Assembly: GCF_033958435.1 (NCBI RefSeq)
Contig: NC_134160.1
Span: 16,169,001 to 16,233,000 of the forward strand
Direction of reading: 5' to 3'
DNA length: 64,000 bases
DNA from: Carettochelys insculpta
Taxonomy: Eukaryota > Chordata > Testudines > Carettochelyidae
Shown piece after piece: positions 23,273 through 34,400 of the stretch. The position numbers and the translations under genes were made by a program. The notes under the pieces were generated by a model. That model searched no databases. It was not told the DNA's origin and was given only the letters and a program-made list of their open reading frames with translations. Within the stretch, counting starts at the first letter, position 1; every line of letters starts with the position of its first letter.

Positions 23273-24690
23273 GTGTTGCAATAGCCCTTTTGTCAGGCAC
23301 TGGTTTAATGGTGGCTTATTTCAGATTATTTTCAACCTGTTTGTAATCACTTTAAGCTAAATCTCAATAGATCACCATCAAACTGAACTAAGGGTAGTTC
23401 GCACGGCGGCATGCATCAGTTTAATGAAATCAGTTTCAAATGCCACCTTTAGTTACAATGCTGCAACTTTCTCCCAGCCCTGTCCTTCACTGGTTAACTT
23501 CCAGGTGACCAGACAAGGAGAAAATGGCTTTGTGCTGTCTTGCTAGTCTGGTGTGCAGGGAGAGAGAAAATCTCTTGACAACTGAAGAGCTAGGATTTAA
23601 GTTAGAAAATACCATGGTCATCTGGCCTGACCGCCTGCATAATGAGCAGAAAGAATGACATCACAGGCAAGGTGATTCCTAACTGAGAAGTTAAATGATT
23701 CTTACTCATTCATTTAAAACTGCTACACCTGCTTCACCCACCAGGGAGAAAATCTCTCTGGGGAAAGTCCTCTGTGCATTGAGGAAGTAGACTGCAGTGT
23801 ACACTAATGTGAATGCACTGGACTGAGCAAAGCAGAGCTTCCAGCAATACAGCTAAACCAGTGAAGTTAGCTACAGGAGTGGAAACCCTGCTTTACACCA
23901 CTAAGTAGACTATGGATTTTGTGACAAGAACAATCTTTTGTTTGTACAGTACCAAGTACAATGGGGGCCTTGATCCCTGACCAAGCCCTTAGCCACGACT
24001 ACAATATTGTTTTTTGTTCATTCACCACACCAGAGGGAATTTCTTCGCAATAGACTGAGCTTCAGAGGTCAGCCCTAGATTGAATGGGCCTGCCGTTGAG
24101 AGAGCTCTCATTCCACGTGTGTTCTTCAGGGAAGGAAGACACACCATTTCTCCCACTTGTAAGGCCTTCAAGCACTGATGGAGTGGTGGGATATGAATTC
24201 ACGCTCTTTGAAAAGTCCCGAAGTAGCCATGGAATTCTTTCCCCAGTAGAGCAGAATAGGAGATGTGTGTGTTACCTGAATGGGCTGTTGGAGCCTTGGG
24301 GAAATGTTTTCCTCCTTTCTTAGCCACTGGAGAGTGTATTGCAAAATGTGAGCAAAGATGACTCAGAGCTGGGATGGGGAGAGAGTTGGAGAGACCTGGG
24401 GAGCTGTAGCCACATGAGCTGTATCAGCCATGTATTTCTATGGACCCGATCCTAGCAGCTCGCATGTGATCCTAAGAGACCCAGCTGCTGCTCAGCTACC
24501 TAGCAAACTGGATGGGGGCTGAAAGGATTATTGGCAGGGGACTGATCCAAGATTAAATGGAGTAGTCATTGATCTCCCAAGCAGAGAGTTGTGTAGGTGT
24601 ACTGGGGCCATGTCTCTCCAGCCCCACTTTGAGGAGCCTGTTGTTTTGCCACAGGTGGGACAGCCTTTCCCTCCAAGGCAAAAGTGAGAC
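23273..24690. other. Intergenic spacer, nothing further recognised
   Basis: It lies between the convergent 3' ends of ZCCHC17 and FABP3. The open frames here are short and without family resemblance. Confidence 0.5.
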
Positions 24691-24692
24691 TA

Positions 24693-24926
24693 TAGTAAAA
24701 CCTCTTGGACATAAGCAGGAACGACCAAGGGCTGGATAACTGAAAAAGTTAGATAATCGGGGCGGGCGGTAGAAGGCGGCAGGCTGCTGGCAGCCTGCAA
24801 CAGGGCTGGGTGGAGATTATCAGACCCCTGGTTATCCAACATTCTGTTTTATCCCACACCACTCGAGTGGTGTGAGATAAAGTGGAATGTTGGATAACTG
24901 GGGGTCACAGAACCGGGGCTTGACTG
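24693..24926. mobile_element. Tigger/pogo-like MITE with internal palindrome
   Basis: The ends are TAGTAAAACCTCTTGG and, on the other strand, CAGTCAAGCCCCGGTT, flanked by TA at 24691-24692 and 24927-24928. Internally, 24831-24898 folds on itself (GTTATCCAACATTCTGTTTT against the inverted copy ending GGAATGTTGGATAAC) around CACTCGAGTG. The element is 234 bp, non-coding, and lies within the convergent 3' spacer. Confidence 0.65.
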
Positions 24927-25192
24927 TAATTGAAAAACCATTTGTTCTGATGAATCTGCCAGGCGAGCAGCGAAGCAGCCCCGTGCTGAGAATTCTGCCT
25001 CTGGCGGCAGGCCGCATTAAGCACCTCTGACTTCCTTGCAGGGGTTTGTTGGTCTCTGCATGTCCCAAGCTTGCAGTATGAACAAGGCAGAACTCAGCCC
25101 CTGCCCTTCTGGCCCAGAGGAGAGCATGAGAATGAGTCTGGGTGTAGAGATGGCTTATGAGCCTTTCCCAGAGCAATTAGTAACAACTTTGG

Positions 25193-25198
25193 TTTATT
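25193..25198 (-). terminator. Candidate poly(A) signal of FABP3
   Basis: TTTATT on the + strand reads AATAAA on the - strand, 180 bases after the FABP3 stop codon. A short 3' UTR of about 200 bases would result. Confidence 0.6.
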
Positions 25199-25377
25199 AT
25201 TTTCCACATGGATTCTTAATAGAGTGAAAACCACAAACAAAGCACAGTACCACATAAAGCAAAGTCACAGGCTCGCCTGCACTGGCTCCATGCTGAAGTA
25301 TTAAACTGTATACAAAATGCAGGGGGAACAGACAATTCAGTGAGTTCAGCACCAGCGGATCAGCAGCAATCTGGGAT

Positions 25378-25431
25378 TTATGTTGCCCTTTCATACGTAC
25401 GAGTGCAGGTGACGGTGCCCATGGTGAGAGT
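25378..25431 (-). CDS. FABP3: FABP3 exon 4 (coding part)
   Basis: It encodes [17 protein letters not shown] and stop TAA, preceded by a TTCCAG acceptor. It carries Arg127 and Tyr129, which bind the fatty-acid carboxylate. Confidence 0.93.
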   Translation of the reverse strand, partial: TLTMGTVTCTRTYERAT

Positions 25432-28400
25432 CTGGAATCAGAAACAGGACAGAAGATTAGAGGAGAGTTTGAAGTCAGTGTCTCACCAGGAGTTTCACAG
25501 CTGACTTTTCAACCAGTCTGTTCTGTCAGGCATTCACAGCAGCGGATCCAGCAGGATCTTTGGGAATTAGTAAATTTATGGGCTGTCCCCCTGAGCTGCT
25601 CTCTCAGTTTTTAATCTAATCTTGTAGTCCAGACATTCAGCGAGCTGTCCTGGTTCTAGTAACCCTCCCAACACCTGGCCTACACTTGCTGGGCTGGTTT
25701 AGCTGTGGGTTCAGTGTGATTTTTATTTTTTTCTTCTTATACCAGTGAAGTTCTACTGGTACAGCCCTGGTCCATGCTGGTATAAATGTACCTTATTATT
25801 CAGATACCTATTTCTCTTTCCTTTAAGGGAATATGCACCTTTATACTGATGTATCTTCTTCTACACTAGGACTTCGTGCTGTTTTCACAGGGTTAGGTAA
25901 AGTGCCTGCAGCTTACTGCTGTAGACAAACCCTAAGCTTATCTGCTACGTCAAGTGAGTGAAAAGGCAGATGACCTTTGGTGATCCTTGGAAAACTTTTA
26001 CTCTCTTACCAGAATTAACTTCCCATTCTCCAGTTCTCGAACTAACGTGGTCTCCTTTCCATCCCACTTCTGCACATGGATAAGTTTTCCTCCCTCGAGT
26101 GTCACAGTAGACTGCGGAGGGGCAGAGAGAGATGAAAGTGCATTGTATTGGAACAAGTGATTTACAATAGGGTAATAAGAGAGATCCTTCTGGGGCTAAG
26201 GGTGCAGGCAGATGGCATGTCTGCTGCACCTCCCTGAGGTTCACCCTAAAATCCAGGTCAGCAAGACCTTCTATGTCTCTTGGAGGGATGAATGCCTGGG
26301 AGCTGTGCCCCAGGAAGCAAGGGAAGGCAGTATGGTATCACTGCAGAAAGAGCCATCTGAAGTTGCTTGGGTCTGGAGAGGGGGAGCTTTAGACCTGAGT
26401 TACTTGACTGTTCACTGCTGCAGCTAGAGTAGGGCAGGGCATTCTGGCAAGCTGTGCAAACTATGTTTCTTTGGGGCTGCAAAGACTCTGGCCTTCTTGC
26501 TGCTAGAATTAGTTTGCAGAAATGGCCAAGGTAGCAAAGAGAGATTTTAATCAGGCCCAGCACTACACAATCTCCTCACCCCCCACCCCCCAAATTGTCA
26601 AGGGCAGTGTTCCTTCTGATTGTTCTCATCCCTAAGCAGAACGAATTTTATGTGCACCAGTGTGGCGGTGATGTGTAACACGGAGATGAGGTGCAACACA
26701 TTGTGTTCATAGGGGTGCACATAACATTTGTGTGGCAGAACTGGAGCCAAGGGCTTCTGAGTGTGGGAGGGGGTTCAGGCCTAAGGCAGAGGGCTGGGGT
26801 GCAGGCCTGAGGGCTCTGCATAAGGCTCTGTGGTGGGGCTTAGGGGCTCAGGGCTGGGACAGCGGGTTGGGGTACAGGGGCGCAAGGCCTCTAGCTGATG
26901 GCACAGTGTTGGGGTGGGGCTAGGGATGATGGGATGGGGGCACAGGAGGGCTCCAAGCAGTGGCCAAGGGATTCAGAATGTAGGAAGAGGTAGTACTTTG
27001 GGACGGGCTGGGGTGCAGGAGGCGATGAGGGCTCGGGTGGGCCTGGGAATGAGGGGTTTGGGCTGTAAGCAGGGCCTCCAGGTTTGGGAAGGGACTCAGG
27101 CCTGGAGGTTGGAGATCAGGAGCGGGGTATGGTCCCTGAACTGGGGGGGTGGGCTCTGGGGTGAGGCCAGGGATGAGCAATTTGAGGAGCAAGAGGTAGA
27201 GCTGGGTTGAGCAGGCTTGGGGCTCAGATTTACCTGTGTGGGTCCTAGTCAGAGGGGCTACAGCAGGCTGCCTGGTGCCTGCTGCCCTGGGGTACTGTGC
27301 CACACCCCAGAAGTGGCCAGTAGGTCTGGCTCATGGGCGTGAGGCTCCACACCAGATTGTGCACGCTGCTGTCACCTGCAAGCACTGCCCCCCCACCCCC
27401 CAGCAGGCAATGAAAGTGCAGAGCCAGTGCTCTGGGCAGGACAGTGCGGGCAGTCCTGTGCCCACCCCCACCCCCTCAGAGCTGGAACTGCTGCTGGCTG
27501 CTTTCCCACCAGCCCCAGCGCAGAACTGCCCCAGCCACAGCAGCTCCCTGCGGGGCTAGTGGACAGGAGCCCCTCTCATCAGCCCCGAGCCCCTGCATGG
27601 CCTTAATGGGAAGTGGTGCAGCCATGCGGCTTAGAGGCCATTTGGATCAAGGGGCCCTAAACTCTGAGAGGGGCTGAAATAGGAAAAAGTTACCCAACCT
27701 TAGAGCAGTGAACAGCCACAGCAGGGAGAGGCTTCAGCCTTTGCATAAATTATAAAGCACAGCAAAATGGACACAGGCGCTCAACTGTATTTCTGAATTC
27801 TTAAAATCCAAGGTTTTCCAGGTAGTTACCTAGCCCCTGGCCTCTAGAGGGGGGTTGTTTTTTAAATAGCAAGCTCCAGGGGCCACCAAATGCCCCCTAC
27901 CCACTTGCCCCCATTCACAAGACCATAGAACCAGTCCTGAGTTTAATGGTGCATCTTGATATGAATCTCCTTGGAGCCTTAACACCAAAAAGAGGAGGAG
28001 GGAGTGTTTCCTGACAGTTCTGTCACCTCAGCCACAGAGCGAAAGAGCCGATCAATGTCTGGGGCAGTAAATGTTGCTGGGGAGCGGCAGGGGGAAAATG
28101 GTGTGCAAGAGGGGTGATGTGAGAGTCTGGGGGTGGCCACACTGATTTGCATAAGGAAGGAGCGGCTCAAACTGCTGGCAAATGCAGCAGAAGTTGGGTC
28201 ATGTTTGGGGGACTGGGGTTCATTGTGGCTGGTGGGAACAAGTGCAGTCCTAGTGCTGCTCCCATGCCCAGCAGGGGACTCACTAAACCTGCCCTCATTC
28301 TGACCTAACAGCCCCAAGGCAAGGTCAATTACCAACGCAAGCCACATCCTGAGACACCTGATCCCAGAGCTTCTCAGCTGGTGCTTGAGTGACACACACA

Positions 28401-31400
28401 CACACACACACACACACCCACCCCCCTCCCCGCTGGCTGCCAGGATGCGTGCTGGGAGAAGGGATGAGCCAGAGGCCAAAGGCCTCACTGTTCTTTACAC
28501 TAACTCCTGTCCCAGACCTGACAAACTCACCCCACCAAATACATCACTCACCCATTAAAGGTGGCCTGTGACAGCCCTGGTGAAAGCCTATGCACAACCC
28601 TTTGAGATGCATGTCAGGGTAACATTTATGGGTAAACGCTGCCCTGACGGGCTGGAAGTGGAAGTGAGTTGCCAGGGAAACAGGAGTCTCGGTGCTGGTG
28701 CATTCACACTGGCGTTCTCCCTGCTCCCCACAAGCTGATGGTCTGAAGTATGGGCAACAGACTCCTCAATTATCCACCCACTCACCAACCCAGCAAAGTC
28801 CACAGCAAACTTTCAAACACAAGCTCCAAACAGCCAAAGCCCTGGCAGGGCACAAGGACCAGCACGGCAGGCAGGGCCCAGCTGCTAGGTGACCATCCAG
28901 CCCCTATTTGGCAGGACAGTGCTGTATTTGGGATGCTAAAGAGGCACCAAGACTTATCTTTAAAAGGGACAAGTTGTCCCATATTTGGGCCCTCTCCTGC
29001 TGAGCTTGTCCGCCAGCAGCTGTGCAGGTGCAGCTGCTGGCGGGAGAGTACACAGGTCACTTCCCCAAGCCTCGGCAAAGCAAGGGGAGTGTGGGCAGCT
29101 GCTGTGTCCCTGCTGCTTCCCCAGGGGAGGGCTGATGGCTGAGTTTCTCCAGGACGCCCAGACAGTGCCAGCAGCTGCAGCCTCCTTCCTGGCTGCCCAG
29201 AGCTTGGTGGACAGGAGGAGCCGCCCCTCCCCCCCAGCTCCCTGTCCTGTATTTGGGACAGGGAGAGCTGCTCGCCCTACCCAGCTGTGAACAGAGCCAT
29301 TGGTGTAGCACAGGGGGCTCAGCATCCCTTAGCATAGGAGCCATAGTTTGGAGCAGGGTATTCCTGGCTCCCGAGAAGCCAGCCAGCGCTGCAGCACCCT
29401 GAGCTCAGGCAGGGGTGGACCTGTTTTGCTGGCTAGGAAAGCTCCCTGGTAACAATTGCAAGTGAGTCTGTGCTGTGCCCAGGGGTCCGACACTTGTGTC
29501 TCATGGAGCTCTGGTTTTCCGGTGGTGCAGCACTGTGCCCCTATGCTGGGTGGCACATGAAGCAGCAGCGGGGGCAGACAGCTGCTTTGATCTGGGCTCT
29601 CTGGGAGGAGCCAATGTCAGGGAGTAGGTAAGACAGGACCCAGGACACACCTAGCACCGACCTGCAAGGCTGAGCCAAGGCTGGCAGAACTGAAGGGACT
29701 GACGAGCAGCTAGGCCCCTGCCCACAAGCAGGCTGCCCTCATGTTGCAGGCAGTGGGTAACAAGGTAGCACTCAATCCTTTGTACTCCAGGATCATCCCA
29801 GTGGGGCACAATGCCTAGCAAGCTGCTGCTAGGATGTGGTGTGGCTCTGACAGCACAGCGAGAGCACCCTGCCCTGGAGCAGCGCTCCCTTGTGCCCCTG
29901 GCCCCGGAGTGCTGGTGCCAGCCATAGCGCTGGTGTGTGCACGCAGCCAGGGCTCCGTTACTTCTCCCCACCCCGTGTCCCCTCTCCTCAGAACTCACTG
30001 GGCCCGTCAGAGAGAACCAGATCACGCAGCTACTTCCTGAGGGCCGGGGAGGCCAATTTCATCCCCCAGGAGCTGTGGTGGCACCATGGGGGCTCAGGTC
30101 ACACCATCACAAATGGGCTGATCAGCAGGTCACGGAAGCTGTTCCCTCTGCCTGCCCCAGCCTTGTCCAGGCGGCGTGTGAGGAGGCAGCTGATAAGCCC
30201 TGCCTGGGGGTGCCTAAGGTCAGTGTGACAATGCTCTTATCAAACAGCGGGGGAAGTCCAGTGCAATCAGGGTATGTGAGGCCAACCCAGCTCCCACTCT
30301 ACCCAGCCTGCGATCCTCCTGCCCTCTGCAGAGGGGGGTGCAGCCACCCTCCCACACCCCTGCTGCTGCCCCCATATCACTCTGCCCCCTCTGCATGTGT
30401 TTGCAGCAGCAGCTTGCCTCCCCCGTGCCTCAGTGAAGGGCTGGGGCTTCAGGACCCCCCTTCCAGCACCCCAGTGCTTGGGGAGTATTGAGACTCAGGA
30501 ACGCAATCTCCTAGCCACCCTCCCCCGACGTTCTGGGAGGCACTTCCAGGGCTCATGAAACCCCTGGCTGAGCCTCTCAGACTGCTCCCAATCCTGCTGA
30601 AGGGTAAAGTCCCCCGCCAGGCCCCTTCTCTCTGGTGAGCCTGCCCCAGTGCATCCCTTCCCAGTCTGAGACCCCACTGGCAGCAGGCATGTGCCCACCA
30701 GAGAAGGTGGCCTCCTGGCCCTGTGGCACACACCTGGGGACCTTGCCCTTCCAGCTCCCGGGGGGCTGGCCCCATTCCTCCCATGCCAGCCCTGCAATGC
30801 TACAGGAAGCATCAGTGCAGTTCCCTAGGTCTTCGCCGGGCCAGCACTGGTGGAGCGGGAGCCTATCGCACCCTCACAAACTAAGTAAGGTTAGGTATAT
30901 GACCAGAGGCTGAAATTTGCCCCTGCCTCCAGGGCCAGCATGACATCTGTACCCCAGCAGGATGATGCGCCAGCAGGGGGCAGACTTTGTGCACATCACA
31001 GCCCCTCACAAATGCACACACCCACCTGGCTCCCTAGACACTAATTACCATTGACAAATGAGTTTAACAGCTGACATGCCCCTGCAGGAGCCCCAGCGGC
31101 CTGCAACAAGGCCCAGGCTGGCTCGGCTTCATTTCTGTAACACAACAGTCTGGGCTAGGTGCGCCCCCTCGTTAGCAGAATGAGCACGAACAGCCTTGGT
31201 TGGTCTTGGAAGTGCATTTAATGGAACCTGGGAGTCTCTGGTGTGTCCTGCTCCTGCAGCCGGCTGCCACGCTGCAGCCAGGGAGCAAGCTCTCCTCGGG
31301 GAGGAGGGGGAAATGCAGGCTCCCAGTGCCGGGGGCAGGTGTTCACTGAAACAGGCCAGAACAGGTAGTTTTTCCCCTCAAAAGAGGGTTGTATTTGTTT

Positions 31401-34400
31401 GGTTTTCAAGAGGGAGATCCTGACTTGCCTCCCCTGCTCCTGTTCCAGGAGTCCTCCCGAGAAGACCTCTGGGGTGGGGTCATTCAGCTTCAAGAGGGTG
31501 CAGGGGTTGACTCTCTCTTAAAGGGAGTTTCACTCTTCACTGGGTACCAAGCACTGGAATTAAGCAGGAGCTACTAAGCCCCATGTTTTCAAACAGCCCA
31601 TCCAGAGAGCCCTGCACAGCTAGAGGATTGGTATCTGTATCTGCCAACATGAGCCGCAGATATTGCACTGACATCTGCAGCTACCTGCAGGGTTCTACCC
31701 AACCAAAGCGCCAGTCTCTTCCCCATTGATCAAGCACCTTTCTCTATACCTGGGCTCTCAGAACTCTGCCAGGTCTCCCCAGGCACAAGGGAACCCAGGG
31801 ACCACAAACCTCCATTACTAATAAAGGTGCAGAAGCTATCGGGGGAGTGATAGCTCAGTGGTTTGAGCATTGGCCTACTAAACCTGCAGTTGTGAGCTCA
31901 AGCCTTAAGGAGGCCATTCAGGGACTGGGGCAAATAGATGTCAGGGATAGCGCTTGGTCCTGCCATGAGGGCAGGGGACTGGACTAGATGACCTCCCAAG
32001 GTGCCTTCCAGTTCTAGGAGATGTGTATTCCTTTCTACATTTTTGGAACCGCCCCCCAGGCATTCCTGGTACATCCTAAAGAAGCAAAAAGTGGGAGTGT
32101 GCAAACCTCAGGCTGGGTCACTTGAGAGCTCGATGTGACTGGGTGCGGTCATCTTACATAACATTACAGGCTTCCAGGGCACTAGACAACTGGCCACAGC
32201 CTAAGCCTCCCTTGATTTTATCTGGCAGGTCTGATACCGTAATGCTGAAGTCCAGCCAGCAGCTCTTCTGCAGTCACTGAAGCCGCTGGGCCACACAGTC
32301 CTCAGGCTGGTGTTGGCAGGACATTGGGCAATGGCTTGGCAGCAGAATCGGGTTTTACCAAGTGCTCCCCGAGGCTCAGCAGTGGGGCACTGGCAGCTCT
32401 GCAGCCCGTTTTGTACATCTGAATGCTCACCTTAGTCAGTGCCCTGGAGAGACCAGACAGCCCCTCCCTGCTGCTGTCCCTTCTCGGATCCTGGGGGCAG
32501 GTGGCCTTTCCTGGCTCAGCACGTGCGTCTGTTTGAAACTCCTTCACCTTCACTCCCTGGGGTTCAAAGCCCTTCTGACCTGCGCTGCTGACTCCACCCC
32601 TGGCAGCAAGGGGCAGCAGGCGCAGAGCTCAGATACCAATCTCCTGCCTGCCAGGCAGTTATTACAAAAATGGGGCTGTTTGCCCACAGCTTTGCACAAC
32701 ATGGCTAAGACATGGACCCAGCACTGGAGACCTTTCAGACTCAAAGACAAGACAGGCAGACGCCCAGCAAGGGGGAGAGGGAAGGACAGTAGGGTGGAAG
32801 GGGTGGCTTGAAGAGGCCGACTGGAGTAAGGTGCTCAGCTACCAACCACCTAGATTGCAGAGGTGCCAGGTGGCGAGCGACCCACAGCCTTGGTGAAGTG
32901 AGGGATCAGGCCGGCTGCAACGCTGGCTCCAAATCTGTTTAGATTCCAAATGCACTCAGGAGTTTGGGGATGTTTGGCCCATCTCTAGTAATCTCTGTTC
33001 CCCCCAGCCATGTGGAAACCCATGTCCTGGATTCCCAGCCCAGGACTCCATGTGCTACGCTGGCGGTGGGTACAGACGAGAACAAGGACTAGTCTACATG
33101 GGGATACTCAGAAAAGTTCGTTTGAGCTAATTTGGGGGTTCTATTAACTGCATTAACTGTAAGAGGGCCCTCATAGTGGCTTAAGGTCACGTTAATCCAC
33201 TTCTAGAGGGAATGCTGAATAAGAGCTTCCCCCCAGGCTTTAATTCGATTTCACAAACACACTTTAAAGTCATCCCTTCCCTTCATTCAGATGACTCTTC
33301 TGAGTGGCCCTGAGCACCATCCCCACCTGATGGCTCCATCTGCCCTGGGGGCGTCTTTCCTGCCAACAGTTCCTCCTACCTTGACGTGTCTGTCATCCGC
33401 AGTTGTCTCGTCAAACTCCTCACCCAGCACGAAGCAGATCTCTGTGCTCTTGAAGGTGCTCTGGGTCTTCACAGTGATCTTGTCACCCTCCAGCTCGATA
33501 ACGGTGGTGGGCTTGGTCAGGTTTGCTATCTGCCTCATGGCAAAGCCCACGCCTGCGGGACAAAACCAGGCAGCACTGAGCGGGAGCTGCAGGCACAAGG
33601 CTCATGGCCCCGCGGGGGTGGGGGGCAGGGGCTGCCCACAGGGTAGCAGCAGGAGGCCAGGAACCTCCTGGGGCGTGGCAGGCAGCAGGCTCAGGGCCCA
33701 GCCATGATGCAGTGGTGGAACAGTTGCTCTGTCGGTGAACCTGCTCCAACTGAATCACGGTAACTGAGCCCAGCCCTAGATCTTTCTTCCCCATGTGACG
33801 GCCCAGCCTTGTTACTCCAGCACTGCACCCGCTAATGCCGGCCAAGAGATGGCTGACCAACCAGGGCCCACAGGGCACATTCTCCCTCCGGTCGCTGCCA
33901 AGGGGTGAGCCGAGGCACTCCTGGGAGGCGGAGAGAAAGGAGAAGGCTTCCCATGCTAAGCACCCGCTTCCTCTGCCGGTGTGATGCTGCAGTGCGCCAG
34001 AGCTCCCTGCACAGCTGTGGCTCGACGTGTCCATGGGGCCCACATGGGGGGGGGCGGGGGGGACAGCTGCTGTTTGGATAGCGCCTTTAGGGACCACAAA
34101 GCAGGGCTCAGGTACAGGCAGGGACAGAGTCCCCTCACCTGTGCTCAGGTGCTTTGCAGAATCAGCGTCATTTCCCCACCATCCCCATTTTTGCTGTTCT
34201 CTTACCCGCCAGCTCCCACCACTGCCCAGCTGCTCGTTTCATGGGAGCTGCAAAGGGACAGACTCTGGCCCAGCACCTGCTCTCGCCACACACATCCCTG
34301 TGCCAGCTGTGCTGTTCTCCAGCATGTGCCAGCCTCATTTAATGTCACGGCCGGCAGAGGCCTGGTGGAATCGTGGGGAAGGCCCTGGCAGAGGCTGACG

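Larger units (their letters stand above)
26112..33379 (-). other. FABP3 intron 2 (7.3 kb)
   Basis: It contains a hAT-like element (26608-27640), a (CA)n tract (28392-28420), a tRNA-derived SINE (31841-32040), a possible inverted-repeat element starting CTAGGTGACC near 28886, and a possible MITE remnant near 33090-33245. The long GC-rich frames at 28.7-31.6 kb on both strands lack family resemblance, splice logic and conserved starts, and I treat them as chance. Confidence 0.65.

Noticed and set aside
27979..28488. 169-codon - frame in FABP3 intron 2
   Set aside because: It runs through the (CA)n tract as a Cys-Val repeat, has no domain and no splice context, and lies in the intron of FABP3 on the same strand.
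30840..30900. 5S-rRNA-like stretch (CAAACTAAGTAAGGTTAGG)
   Set aside because: Only a short resemblance to the 5S internal region; no complete promoter boxes and no surrounding SINE structure that I could support.
31841..31915. Possible tRNA gene
   Set aside because: The A box is good, but the B box is degraded, no cloverleaf closes, and the sequence continues into a SINE body and CR1-type tail.
33483..34097. 204-codon - frame overlapping FABP3 exon 2
   Set aside because: It covers the exon in another reading frame, and its upstream part is Ala/Pro/Gly-rich intron. The spliced FABP3 model explains the conserved part fully.
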